Below, piece by piece: positions 9,390 to 20,435 of a stretch of 64,000 bases of DNA. Below the pieces are notes generated by a model. The model did not search any database and was not told the DNA's origin. It was given only the letters and a program-made list of their open reading frames with translations. This DNA is from a bacterium (lineage in GTDB: Bacteria; Hinthialibacterota; Hinthialibacteria; H5-UNCL2): positions 62,001 to 126,000 of the forward strand of contig JABTUV010000001.1 of NCBI GenBank assembly GCA_015075175.1, written 5' to 3'. A program made the translations under genes and the position numbers. Numbering within the stretch: the stretch's first letter is position 1; the number at the start of each line of letters is the position of its first letter.

Positions 9390-9599
9390 GCGGGCGTTCT
9401 CCTTGTGAGGTTGGAAAGGGCACTATAGCCGCCCATGCGGGGTGCGTCCACTGTCGCGTCACGAGCGTCCAGCTCCCCTGTAATCCGTGCCGCTCCAAGT
9501 ACTCCAGTCCTGTAATTTTTACAGTCAGGCCGGCTGACGGCGACCGCGTGGGCGCGCCGATGATGAGCAAAATCAAGGAGTTCTCTAGGGTACTCAAGT

Positions 9600-9615
9600 T
9601 GGCACGCGGCTTGCC
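9600..9615 (+). promoter_or_regulatory. Sigma-54 promoter (-24/-12)
   Basis: TGGCACGCGGCTTGCC has GG and GC separated by exactly 10 nt and matches TGGCACG-N4-TTGC in full. It is intergenic and points away from yajC towards a gap with no convincing gene, so the product may be a non-coding RNA. Expected start about 9626. Confidence 0.6.
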
Positions 9616-9625
9616 CTATCCCTCG

Positions 9626-9775
9626 CTGACGGTAAACCTGCTCTGCTCCTGCCCCGTCAAAAAGCAACCCTGCCGTGCTCCTGCCCGACAACCTGCACTG
9701 CTCCTGCCGCGCTGGGGGAGGGGGTTCTCCTCCTCCCCTGGCCACGAGACGGCCGGGCCGGCAGGGTTACTTTAA
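9626..9775 (+). ncRNA. Candidate small RNA with three TGCTCCTGCC motifs
   Basis: Downstream of the sigma-54 site, TGCTCCTGCC occurs exactly three times (9644, 9676, 9699), each preceded by ACC(C)TGC, giving imperfect 18-19-nt direct repeats. AAAGCAACCCTGCCG (9661-9675) can pair with CGGCAGGGTTACTTT (9759-9773, one mismatch), and a GGGGGAGG...CCTCCCC hairpin lies at about 9714-9738. The repeated CTCCT is complementary to Shine-Dalgarno AGGAG. No matching CDS follows. It could instead be another dispersed repeat. Confidence 0.35.
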
Positions 9776-9894
9776 AACTGGAGAGAAGAAGGATGGCCGC
9801 AGTCGCGGACCGAGCGATTGCGGCGCGCCGAAACCAACGCTTTTTACCAACCCTACCTTCAATAGCCCGCTTTCCGCTTCTGTTACGCCTGCCT

Positions 9895-10010
9895 CGAACA
9901 AGTGGTGGTGGGTACGACAAGTTACCACCCCCAACCACTCGCCGGTGCGTTAATGGTGTGGGTGTGGCGCCCCACGGCTCCCCCCCTGATAAGGGGGGGG
10001 GAGGGGGGAT
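9895..10010. repeat. Dispersed palindromes in the 9.4-10.8 kb gap
   Basis: Contains GGTGGTGGGTACGACAAG...TTACCACCCCCAACC and CCCCCCCTGATAAGGGGGGG. Related CCCCC...GGGGG palindromes lie near 2420, 12360, 44235, 51490 and 60840. The gap 9390-10844 otherwise holds the RNA candidate, the array at 10109 and one doubtful small ORF. Confidence 0.7.
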
Positions 10011-10108
10011 TGAGTGCGCGCGCGGGCCGCTCGCGTCCATGGCGTCCTCTCGATACGCGGCGCGAAGGCGCCTCTCACATCTCAAAGAGGCCGCCAAGCG
10101 CGCCGCTA

Positions 10109-10506
10109 CTCGAGGACTCGGTTTTTCTTTCTCTTGCTACCAGGGGGAAGAAGCGCGCCTCATCGTCGGCGATGAGCTACTCGAGGACTCGGTTTTTCTT
10201 TCTCTTGCTACCCTGTCAGGGCCCGTTAAGAAGCGCCTCATCGTCGGCGATGGGCACTCGGGACTCGGTTTTCTTTCTTTGCTACCAGGGAAGAGCGTGC
10301 CTCATCGTCGGCGATGACACTCGAGACTCAGTTTTCTTTCTTTTGCTACCAGGGAAGAAGCGTGCCTCATCGTCGGCGATGAAACTACTCGAGGACTCAG
10401 TTTTCTTTCTTTTGCTACCAGGGGGAAGAAGCGCGCCTCATCGTCGGCGATGAGCTACTCGAGGACTCGGTTTTTCTTTCTCTTGCTACCCTGTCAGGGC
10501 CGTATT
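10109..10506. repeat. Tandem array of ~70-bp units, about 5.6 copies
   Basis: Units begin CTCGAGGACTCGGTTTTTCT at 10109, 10180, 10257, 10319, 10387 and 10457 and contain CATCGTCGGCGATG, a short palindrome. Two unit types alternate: one with CCAGGGGGAAGAAGCG and one with CCCTGTCAGGGCC. T-rich tracts after palindromes could terminate transcription. Confidence 0.9.
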
Positions 10507-10589
10507 ACTACCTCGGCCACGAATCTTGTAGACGCCTGCCGCTCACGCGCAGCACGCTGCGCAACTACGCCCCCGGGCGTCTACGTAAA

Positions 10590-10745
10590 TCATGACCCCG
10601 GGAGTAAGAACAGGCGCCGATCTTGAAGTGGGAGCTTGCATGGATCGCGGCGCCGGCGCGCCCAATCGGCGCCGGTCCCGCCCTTGCGCAGCCCCAGCTT
10701 GGCAATTGACAGGCCGGCGGCTTCATGTATGGTGAGTTTCGTCAT
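10590..10745 (-). CDS. Small ORF of 51 codons, possibly a gene remnant
   Basis: ATG with GGGGGATGAAG directly upstream. The first 20 codons read MTKLTIHEAAGLSIAKLGLR, which looks like a real helical N-terminus, but the following arginine-rich part does not and lies in GGCGCC-rich DNA. I do not recognise it. It may be the 5' end of a lost gene interrupted by repeats. Confidence 0.25.
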   Translation of the reverse strand: MTKLTIHEAAGLSIAKLGLRKGGTGADWARRRRDPCKLPLQDRRLFLLPGS

Positions 10746-10844
10746 CTTCATCCCCCGATGCGCGCATGAGCGTCACGCCCTCGCTGACGGGCGCGGATGC
10801 GTTGATTGAGCGTCGCCAATCCCGAACGCATGGAGGAGAACCGC

Positions 10845-12293
10845 ATGGCCGACAAGCCTCCCATTCACGTGCACGGCGTTGACTACGAGAAAGTCGGGGA
10901 CGAGTATTTCCAGCAGCGGCAGCTCAAGAAGGGCGCGGCGGGCTGGATTCTCCTGGCTGGTTTGGGCGTCGCCTACGTGATCTCCGGCGACTTCGCCGGC
11001 TGGAACTTCGGACTGCGCGAGGGCGGCTGGGGCGGCCTCTTCATCGCCACCCTCCTGATGGCGACCATGTATACCTGCATGGTGTTCGCGCTGGCCGAGC
11101 TCTCCTCCATGATTCCTACCGCGGGCGGCGGTTACGGCTTTGCGCGTCGCGCCTTCGGTCCCTGGGGCGGCTTTCTTACCGGCGTCGCCATCCTCATCGA
11201 GTACGCCATCGCTCCCGCCGCCATCGCCTGTTTCATCGGCGGCTATTGCCAGTCGCTCTTCGGCGTGGACGGCTGGCCCATCTATCTCCTGTTTTACGTG
11301 GTGTTCGTGGGCATCCACCTTTACGGAGTGGGCGAAGCCTTGAAGCTGATGTTCGTGATCACCGCGGCGGCGACCGTGGCGCTGATCGTCTTCGTGGTGG
11401 GAATGATCCCGCATTTCAGAGTTGAGAATCTGTTTGACATTCCCTCGGGCGAGGCGGTCGGCGCCAGTTCGTTTCTGCCGCGCGGCTATCTGGGCATCTG
11501 GGCGGCGCTGCCTTACGCCATCTGGTTCTTTCTGGCCATCGAGGGGGTGCCGCTGGCGGCGGAGGAGACGCGCGATCCCAAGCGGGACCTGCCGCGCGGC
11601 CTGATCGGCGGCATGGCGGTACTCTTGCTCTTTGCCGCGTTGATTCTGACCTTCGGGCCGGGAGGCGCCGGCGCCTCCGCCATCATGGCTTCCAACAACC
11701 CGCTGCCGGACGCGCTGCGGGCGCCCGGCGCCTACGGCGACTCGGCGCCCTGGCTGACCGGCTTCGTCAACTTCGTGGGCCTGGCGGGCCTCGTGGCCAG
11801 CTTCTTCTCCATCATCTACGCCTACTCGCGCCAGGTGTTCGCGCTCTCGCGCGCGGGCTATCTGCCGCGATTCCTGTCGCTTACCGGCAAGCGCAAGACG
11901 CCCTTCCCGGCGCTGGTGGTACCCGGCGCGATCGGGTTCGCCCTGTCGCTCACCGGCCAGGGGGATTTGCTCATCCTGGTCGCCGTCTTCGGCGCGACCA
12001 TCTCCTACGTGATGATGACGTTGTCGCACATCGTTCTGCGGTACAAGGAGCCGGACTTTCCGCGGCCGTATCGTACGCCTGGCGGCGTGTGGACTTCCGG
12101 TGTCGCATGTGTACTGGGCGTCGCCGCACTGGTAGCGGGATTCCTGGTCGACGAGCGCGTGCTCGTCGGCGCGGCCGCCGTGTATGCGGTCCATCTTGCC
12201 TACTTCGCCTTCTACAGCCGGCATCATCTGGTTGCGCAGGCGCCGGAGGAGGAGTTCGAGGCCATCATCGCCGCGCAGAAAGAGCTGCACTGA
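10845..12293 (+). CDS. APC-family amine permease, ethanolamine permease type
   Basis: 482 aa with about 12 membrane segments. ATG 10845 is preceded by GGAGGAGAACCGC; the longer frame from 10806 lacks such a site. The segment ELSSMIPTAGGGYGFARRAF followed by PWGGFLTGVAILIEYAIAPA is characteristic of the ethanolamine permease branch of the APC superfamily. Family knowledge suggests proton-coupled uptake of ethanolamine or a related small amine. The possible partner is the gamma-glutamyl amine pathway at 25-30.6 kb, which is separate in this window. No ethanolamine ammonia-lyase genes are seen. Confidence 0.75.
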   Translation: MADKPPIHVHGVDYEKVGDEYFQQRQLKKGAAGWILLAGLGVAYVISGDFAGWNFGLREGGWGGLFIATLLMATMYTCMVFALAELSSMIPTAGGGYGFARRAFGPWGGFLTGVAILIEYAIAPAAIACFIGGYCQSLFGVDGWPIYLLFYVVFVGIHLYGVGEALKLMFVITAAATVALIVFVVGMIPHFRVENLFDIPSGEAVGASSFLPRGYLGIWAALPYAIWFFLAIEGVPLAAEETRDPKRDLPRGLIGGMAVLLLFAALILTFGPGGAGASAIMASNNPLPDALRAPGAYGDSAPWLTGFVNFVGLAGLVASFFSIIYAYSRQVFALSRAGYLPRFLSLTGKRKTPFPALVVPGAIGFALSLTGQGDLLILVAVFGATISYVMMTLSHIVLRYKEPDFPRPYRTPGGVWTSGVACVLGVAALVAGFLVDERVLVGAAAVYAVHLAYFAFYSRHHLVAQAPEEEFEAIIAAQKELH

Positions 12294-12298
12294 CGCCT

Positions 12299-12354
12299 CT
12301 GGAGTGCGGCAGCTTGCTGCCGCGCGCAGCACGCTGCGCAACTACGGCCGTAGT
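12299..12354. repeat. Full-length GSLLP-type palindromic element
   Basis: GGAGTGCGGCAGCTTGCTGC is followed by GCGCAGCACGCTGCGCAACTACGG. Best intergenic reference copy of the family whose half-element lies inside galactokinase and a glycosyltransferase. Read on the minus strand it starts CGTAGTTGCGCAGCG, the form that supplies a stop codon at 60914. Confidence 0.9.
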
Positions 12355-12443
12355 ATCCTCCCAACCCCCCTTGTTAAGGAGGGAGCCGAGCCGTACTCCA
12401 GATGGTGGTAGCGGGGAACGGACCTTTTGGGTAGACTGGGCGC

Positions 12444-15400
12444 ATGATGAAGCGGCTGGGTCCTCTCCTTGCGACCGCGCTGTGGGTCGCGTTGTTTTTA
12501 CTACCGGCGTGCGGGCAGCTCCTGGACCATCCCGCGACCGCCAATTCGCCCATGATTCGGCTGCTGGGGCGGGAGGGCGACGTGCTCACCCTCGAGTTCG
12601 CCGTTCCCGATCCGGACGCCTATCTCTCCCTCCACGGCGGGAGCGACAGCGCCCTCTATTCGGAAGGCCCGCGCGAGGGATTTCTCTTGACCGCCCCCTT
12701 CACGGCGCTGCCCTTTCCGGAGATGCTGGAGGTGGATTATCGCTCCATCGACGACGGGACGCCGGTCGCGGAGACGCTGGGTGAGGCGGAGCTGGGACAG
12801 CCTTCGCTGCACGGGGGGGCCATCCGGCGGCTGGTCTCGCAGCGCGAGCTGGGCTTCGTACGCGGCGAGCGGCTGGCTCTTTACCAGATACGACCCATGC
12901 AGCGCGTCTACGAGGGACAGAGTTACCGGCGATCTTATTACACGCGCGCGCGCTTTCGACTCAACCTAGGCTCGCCGTCGCACGCCCAGCCGGCGCGGCC
13001 CCTGCCCGCCGACTGGAAGGCGGTGCTTTCGCGGCTCGTGCTCAATCCCGCGGACCTGGAGCGCGGCGCCGGCCCCGCCGAGCCGGACCTGCGCGTCCCC
13101 GCCCCGCTCGCTCTGCCTGACCGCTACTTGAAACTGGCGACCGCGGGCGAAGGCGTCTTCGAGGTCTCCGGCGCAAGTATTCTGAGGCTGGCTTCGAGCG
13201 CGCAAGCGGAGGACATCAGTCTCTCCGTCGCCGGGCGGCCCTGGCCGTTTCTCCTGCTCGACTCCTCCGGCGCGCGCAAGTCCACGGGCGTGATCGCCCC
13301 CGACGACCGGCTGCTCTTCTACCGGGCCGGTTCCACTTCGCCTTACAGTCGTTACGAGTGCGCGCTGCTCGCCATGTCTGGAGGAGGCGCAGTTTCGAAC
13401 CGGCTACCTGCCCGCGGCGAGGGACCCGCGACGGATGTTCTCATGGACGCGCGCCGCTACGAAGTGGACCGCGAGTTCGCCAGCGAAACCGAGATGGGCG
13501 TCAACCAGGACCGCTACTGGTTCTGGCAGTCGGCGGCGACGGGGCCGGGGGGCGTGTCCGCCAGCATGGAAGTCGAGCTGGACGTGCCGGGCCTCTCAAC
13601 TTCCGGTACGGCGGAGGCGCGGCTCGAGCTGTGGTCAACGGCGCTCACCGACCTCTCCCTGCGGCGCAACCTGGAACTGACCTGGGGGGGATTTGTACCG
13701 GAGGGTGATCCGCGCTACGACACGACGCCCGGTCCGGCGGGACGTCTCGTGCTCACCCAGAGCTTGCGCGCCGCGGACCCGCCGGCGGCGACCGCCTCGC
13801 TGTGCATTACGCTGGCGACCGGGCCTGAGTTTTACCTGGACCGCATCGTGCTCCGTTATCCGCGCCGCCTCACCGCCACGGCCGCGGGCGACGCGCAGAG
13901 CGGGCCGGAGGCGGACGGCTGGCTGGAATGGTCCGAGCTGCCTGCCGCGGGCGCGTGGCTTCTGGCCACGGCGGCCGGGCGGTGTCGGCCGTCCGGCTTG
14001 CGCCCGAGGCGCCGCAAGCCTGCGCGCCCGGGGGCTGTCGCATGGCGCTGGTCGCTTCGTCGGCCGCGCCCGCTTGCGTCACGCTGCGCGCGCGCCCGGA
14101 ACTCCCGCTCCACGGAACCAGCCTGGACGCGGTCGTGGTCAGCCATCGCGCCTTGCTCGGCGCACTGCGACCCTGGCTGGCCCATCGCGCGCGCGAGGGA
14201 CGGCGAATCGCCGTCCTGGACGTGGAGGACTTCTACGATGTCTTCGGCGACGGCGCGCTCTCGCCCGAGGCCATCCGCCGGGGCCTCGCCTGGCTCTACC
14301 AAGAGACCCAACTGGCGGGCGTGATCCTCTGCGGCGACGCCAGCTGGGACTATTGGGGGCGTTTCCCGGAACCCGTGCCCAACTGGGTTCCCGCCTATCA
14401 TCTCACGGCGGATTATCCGTCCGACCTGTACTACGCCACGGTAAGCGGCAAGGATCCGCTGCCCGATCTTTTCCTGTCGCGGCTGCCGGTGCAATCGGCC
14501 ACGGACCTGTCGGCGGCGCTGGGCAAGATCGTCGACTATCCCGCCGCGGCTACGGGCGAGTGGGCGGGCCGGTTTCTCATGCTGGCGGACAACTCGTTCG
14601 AGGACTACGTGGAGCGGCTGCTCGGGGCCAGCGTGCCGGCGCACGTGGGCGCACGCGTGCTGCGCTTCGTGGACTTCCCCCTCACCGACAACTTCTATTA
14701 TCCCGAGGAGATGCTGCGGCTGCCGGAGTTTCGCATCGAGGGCGGCAAGACCAGTCCCGAGTGCACGCGCGCGGTCATCCGCGAAATGGACCGGGGCAAC
14801 CTGCTGGTGATGTACTACGGGCACGGGGGCGGCAACGTGATGGGGCACGAGCGCTACTTCTTCGGCGGGGCCAGCCCGCACAGCGACGTGCTCAAGCTGC
14901 GCGACAACGTGCCGGCCTTCTTTGAGATTTACAGCTGCTGGACGGGCTGGTTCGACTTCGCGCGGCCCAAGTGGAACATCGGGCTGGGCGAGGAGCTGCT
15001 GCGCGCGCCGGGCCGCGGGGCGGCCGGGCTTTTTCTCTCGACCGGACGCGGCCTGCCCATCCATCATGAGGTGTTGGCGCGGCACTTTCATCGGATGCTC
15101 TTTGAAGAGCGCGGCTGGCACGTGGGGGCGCAGGCGGTGGGGGCGCAGATATTGGCCCATGCCGAGACCGACAGCCGCGAGCCGGTGGAGATGTTCACGG
15201 TCTTCGGCGACTTCATGCTGCGCGTGCCCGCGCCGGCGGCGCAGTTGACCGTGGAAGTCGAGCCGGCGGTCGCGCCCGCCACGGCGGAGCGCCGCCTGCA
15301 TATCGCGGGACTGCCGCCGGATACGACGACGGTCGTGGTACTTGCGGTAGATGCGGAGGGCCAGCCGCTCTCGCACGGCGACGCCGAACTCGCCGGCGAC

Positions 15401-16336
15401 GGGAACCCGGGCTGGGAGGCCGTGCTGCCCGCCTGCGCCACGGCGTCGCCGGGACCCTTGCGCGTAGCCGTGGCCGCCGGAAACCTCTTCGGCGGAACCA
15501 CCGCCGAGATCACGCCGCTTCGCTCCTATGCCGACAAACCCCTGATTACGACCGGCTCGCCCGACCTGGTGTTGGGACGCGACTCGGTCGTTTTGGTCAC
15601 GCCCGACCCCAGCGACGGCGAGACCGTGCTTTTCGACGTGACGGTGGAAAATCGCGGGACTGCCAGCGCGCAGAACATCCAGATCGAGGCGTTCAACGGC
15701 AAGATCGGCGATCCCGGACGCCGCCTCACCAATCAGGTCATGCTGCCGCCGACCGTGATCGCGCGGCTGGATCCGGGCGAGAAGGCGACGCGCCGGATGC
15801 GCTGGGACCCCTGGGACAACGCCGGCGAGCATACCCTCTTTTTCGTCGTCGATCCGCGTTTCCAGATCGAGGAGTCGTCCGAGCGCAACAACGTGGCGAC
15901 CTTGCCCCTGCGGGTGCGAGGCAAGGCGGACCTGGTCCTGTCGGGGCGGATCGTGCCCGCGACCGACGGCGAGGGATACCTGTTAGCCATCGTGGTCAGG
16001 AACGAGGGCGAATCGACGGCCCGCGTGGAAGAGGGAGAACTGCTGGTTCTCTTGCGCTACCTAGGGACTCAGGGACCGCTCAAAGCCATTGAATTGGCGT
16101 CGCTTGCGCCGCTTCATGCGGGCGAGGAGCGGCCTCTGCCGCCGGTTCCCATCCCCGCCTACGCTTCCGGCCGATTCGGGGAGGGGGAAGTGGTGGCCTT
16201 GGAGGTCGAGGTCGATCCCGTGGGCATTGCCAACGAGGTAACGCACAAGAACAACCGCGTGCGGGTGGACCTGCCGCAGCAGCGCAGCACCCTTCGAGCC
16301 GGCTCAGGGCACGGCGCTGCGCAACGACCGGAATAA
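12444..16336 (+). pseudogene. C25 (gingipain-like) lipoprotein protease with CARDB-like modules, one frameshift
   Basis: About 1,300 aa in two overlapping frames (12444-about 13985 and about 13985-16336). A lipobox, LLPAC, near residue 23 predicts a lipid-anchored protein. The N-terminal half is beta-rich. The C25 catalytic domain follows: LLVMYYGHGGG (about 14812-14840) gives the catalytic His, and EIYSCWTGWFD (about 14925-14955) the catalytic Cys. Two CARDB-like repeats follow (LFDVTVENRGTAS and YLLAIVVRNEGEST). One missing G in a GGG run at 13978-13983 would restore a single frame, so the gene may be intact in the cell. The tail after 16280 is repeat-like. Probably a surface protease; T9SS signals were not recognised. 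Confidence 0.75.
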
Positions 16337-16369
16337 TAATTGACCTCGCGCGCCTCTTCTGTGAAAATA

Positions 16370-16470
16370 TAGCGTGGGTTTTACCCACCATCCGCCGGCC
16401 GGCGGTGGGGGGGGCGCACTCTACGGGTTTCGTCGAACGCGCCGTGGGGTGGGTTTCAGCAAGGTGTAGC
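16370..16470. repeat. GTGGGTTTTACCCACC-type palindromes
   Basis: Two copies of the GGGTGGGTTT...ACCCACC family flank a CCGCCGGCCGGCGG palindrome between the C25 gene and the S41 protease. Confidence 0.75.
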
Positions 16471-16598
16471 ATACGGCGGAGCTGTGCGGTTCGTCGGAAC
16501 CTTGCAAAATTGATATAAAGTGCGAAAATGGCGCTTTTCTGCGCCGAAGGGGTTTTCCCCATTTCAACGCCGTGCCCGCACGGCAAGGAGTGACAGGC

Positions 16599-18044
16599 AT
16601 GTCCAGAAGGCTTGTGTGCGTCATGTTCGGACTTTTGGCGTTGGCGGTGTTCACGTTCGCCGTGGACAACGCTCCGCAATTCGACAAGGAGATGAAGGCG
16701 CACGATCGGTTGGTGCGCGTGTTGGACCAGATTCGCCGCGATTACGTGGATGCCGACAAGACCGACGTGGACAAGTTGATCAACGGCGCCATCCAAGGGA
16801 TGCTGCAGACGCTGGATCCCCACAGCACCTACTTTACCGCCGACACCTATCGCCGGTTCCGGGAGGAGACCTCCGGGCAGTTCGGAGGCTTGGGCATCAG
16901 CATCTCGGTGGAGGGCGGCTGGTTGACGGTGATGTCTACGCTGGACGACACGCCCGCGGCGCGCGCGGGACTGCGCACCGGCGACAAGATCGTCAAGATC
17001 GACGGCAAGTCCACCCGCAACAAGACGGTCGAGCAGGCGGTGATGGAGTTGCGCGGCGATCCGGGCACGGACGTGGTGCTGACGGTGTACCGGCAGACCA
17101 ACGGAGTCGTGGAAAAGACGAACGTGAAGCTGACGCGGGCCATCATTCACGTGAACGCGGTTTCGGGGACGAGCGTGGCGACGGCTTCGGGCGAGTCGGA
17201 GCGCGGCGCCATCCTGTTGCGGGATGACATCGGGTTCATCCGCCTGGCGGAATTCTCGCAGGATTCCGCGTCGCAGTTGCGGGGTGCCATCAATGATCTC
17301 TTGCAGAAGGGGATGAAGGCGCTGGTGCTGGACCTGCGCATGAACTCGGGCGGGCTTCTGGATCAGGCAGTGAAAATCTGCAGCCTGTTTCTGCCGCCCG
17401 GTTCCCCTTGCGTGTCGGTGATTCCCCGCGATCCCGCGCACAAGCAGACCTATTCCGCCGACTATTCGCAGCCTTACACCATGCCCCTGGCGGTGCTCGT
17501 CAACCACGGGTCGGCCAGCGCGTCCGAGATCGTGGCGGGGGCCATTCAGGACCATCATCGCGGGGTGATCGTCGGTCCCAAGGGCGTGAACACCTACGGC
17601 AAGGGGACGGTGCAAACCGTCAACGATCTGCCCAACGGTGACGGGTTGAAGCTGACCACGGCGCGCTATTACACGCCCAAGGGGGCCTGCATCGACAAGA
17701 CGGGGATCACGCCGGACATCGGGGTGGAAGGCGCGGACCTCAATCACTGGGTAAAGCTACTGACGGAGAAGCGTATCGGGTTGCTGCCGCCGCCGGTCAG
17801 GAACGTGCCCGGCAGCGCCAGCCTGATGGGCGACCTGATCGACGATCTGCCCGGCTCGGCCAGCGAGGAAGGGGACATCGACGTGTCCGACGTGTTCGCG
17901 TCGGCGACCGAGGTGAAGGGAGCGACCACCGAGGCGCCGGTGTACGACATCCAATTGGCGGCGGCGGTGGACTTTTTGCGGGCGCAGATGTTCCTGGCCG
18001 CGGGGGATCCGCTGAAGACCGCCAAGACCGCCAAGAGCGACTGA
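16599..18044 (+). CDS. S41 carboxyl-terminal processing protease
   Basis: 481 aa periplasmic serine protease of the CtpA type. ATG 16599 has AAGGAG 9 nt upstream. Order: signal segment LLALAVFTFAV; N-terminal helices with LDPHSTYF; PDZ domain (about residues 99-185, GLGISISVEGGWLTV); S41 catalytic core. The nucleophile Ser sits in NHGSASASEIVAGA (about 304) and the Lys in TYGKGTVQ (about 334). The loop between these is slightly longer than usual (VGPKGVNTYGKG instead of VGEKTFGKG). The C-terminal tail is acidic and ends in lysine-rich TAKTAKSD. Function: processing or quality control of envelope proteins; exact substrate unknown. Confidence 0.9.
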   Translation: MSRRLVCVMFGLLALAVFTFAVDNAPQFDKEMKAHDRLVRVLDQIRRDYVDADKTDVDKLINGAIQGMLQTLDPHSTYFTADTYRRFREETSGQFGGLGISISVEGGWLTVMSTLDDTPAARAGLRTGDKIVKIDGKSTRNKTVEQAVMELRGDPGTDVVLTVYRQTNGVVEKTNVKLTRAIIHVNAVSGTSVATASGESERGAILLRDDIGFIRLAEFSQDSASQLRGAINDLLQKGMKALVLDLRMNSGGLLDQAVKICSLFLPPGSPCVSVIPRDPAHKQTYSADYSQPYTMPLAVLVNHGSASASEIVAGAIQDHHRGVIVGPKGVNTYGKGTVQTVNDLPNGDGLKLTTARYYTPKGACIDKTGITPDIGVEGADLNHWVKLLTEKRIGLLPPPVRNVPGSASLMGDLIDDLPGSASEEGDIDVSDVFASATEVKGATTEAPVYDIQLAAAVDFLRAQMFLAAGDPLKTAKTAKSD

Positions 18045-18055
18045 GGGCAGGGGTG

Positions 18056-18195
18056 AGCGGCAGCGCCGGCATCCCTGCCGGCCTCTGTAAAGGGCGTCCC
18101 GCCCGCCCGCTGCGTGCGGCTCGCCGACGTTTCTCGAAGCGTGTGGGCAAGATGCCCACACGCAAGCCGGCAAGATGCCGGCGCTTCCACTCTTG
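18056..18195. repeat. Palindromic elements between ctp-like gene and tsaD
   Basis: Contains GTGTGGGCAAGATGCCCACAC and CCGGCAAGATGCCGGCGC, plus GCCGGCATCCCTGCCGGC. Each forms a hairpin with a short A/T-rich loop. Nothing gene-like is seen from 18045 to 18294. Confidence 0.8.
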
Positions 18196-18294
18196 CCGCG
18201 ACTCACGCAGCCCGAGCGTTTTCATTCCCATGATGGTATTTGACCCCTTTCTTGCAGGTTGCGCGTCCTCACAAGCTGGGTTTAAATCGGCGGC

Positions 18295-19316
<1,022 letters not shown>

Positions 19317-19320
<4 letters not shown>

Positions 19321-20435
19321 GCCAACCCATCCGCGTGCTCCACTTCACTACCGACTCGCACATCGCAGGGACCGAGCGCATGATCCTGTCGCTCTTTCAA
19401 CATTTCGACCGGACGGCCTTTGACTTCCAACTGGCGACGCTGTTCGGGCCGGGCGACCTGATCCGCGAGAGCCAGCGGCTCTCCGTGCCCGCGGTGCAGC
19501 TGGATTGGAACCGCGCGGTCTCGCCCGGCGCGTTGGTTCGCCTCTTTTCGCTCATGCGGCGATTCCGTCCGCACGTTCTGCAATGCTATCTCTTTCACTC
19601 GAACATGATCGGGCGAGTCGCCGGCAGGATCCTGCGCACGCCGGTGATCGTCTCGGGCTTGCGCACGTTCTATGAAGATTCCGCGCAAGGCCGGCGGCAG
19701 CGCGCCTGGGACCGCCGCACGTTTTTTCTCACCCACTATTGTCTCGCCAACTCCGAGGCGGGCGCGGACAGCCTGTACGGCCGCGACGAGCGCTCCCGCG
19801 CGCGCATCGAGGTCGTGCATAACGGGCTGGCAAGCGCGCCTTACCAGCGCGACGCGGCGGCGCGGCAGCAACTGCGGCGCGAGTGGAGCGTTCCCGAGCA
19901 CACCTTCCTCTTCGGCATGATCGCGCAATTGAGGAGACACAAGGACCACGCCACGCTTCTGTCCGCGCTGGCGAAGGTTCCCGAGGCGCGGATGGTGCTC
20001 GTCGGCTCCGGCGAAACCGAAGGCGAAGTGCGCGCGATGGTCGCCCGGTTGCGCCTGGAGGGGCGCGTGACGCTGGCGGGCTATCGCCGCGACGTGGCGC
20101 GCGTGCTTTCCGCATTGGACGCCTTTGTGCTCTCCAGCGAGATCGAGGGGCTGCCGGTCTCGATCATGGAGGCCATGGCGGCCGGCCTGCCCGTGGTCGC
20201 CACGCGCATCGGCGGGGTGCCCGAACTGGTGCGCGACGGTGAGACGGGGCTTTTGACATCGCTGGGCGACGCCGACGGCCTGGCGGCCGCCATGCGCCGT
20301 CTGACCGGCGATCCCGCCCTCTGCGCGCGGTTGGGCGAAGCGGGAGCGGCCCGCATCCGACGGGATTTTTCCCCGCAGGCCATGACGCGGAAGATCGAGG
20401 CCTTCTATCGCCGCGTCGCGGGAGCCGCGCCGTGA
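19317..20435 (+). CDS. GT4 glycosyltransferase
   Basis: 372 aa with a GT-B fold. Starts at ATG 19317 in an ATGA overlap with tsaD. N-terminal domain opens VLHFTTDSHIAGTERMIL, the acceptor-side pattern of GT4 enzymes. HNGLAS marks the hinge, and the donor site has EIEGLPVSIMEAMAAGLPVV (about 275-295), the E-x7-E motif. Likely extends a cell-surface polysaccharide or glycolipid using a nucleotide sugar; specificity unknown. Overlaps the next glycosyltransferase by 4 nt (GTGA). Confidence 0.88.

Noticed and set aside
9390-9600. tRNA or structured RNA beside yajC
   Set aside because: No cloverleaf, no GTTCRA loop and no CCA end could be found; other gaps were scanned with the same result.
9793-10317. 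Plus-strand ORF after the RNA candidate
   Set aside because: Most of it translates known repeat families and the 70-bp array.
13856-15832. Long minus-strand ORF opposite the C25 protease
   Set aside because: Shadow frame of GC-rich coding DNA; arginine- and histidine-rich with no motif, while the plus strand carries catalytic motifs.
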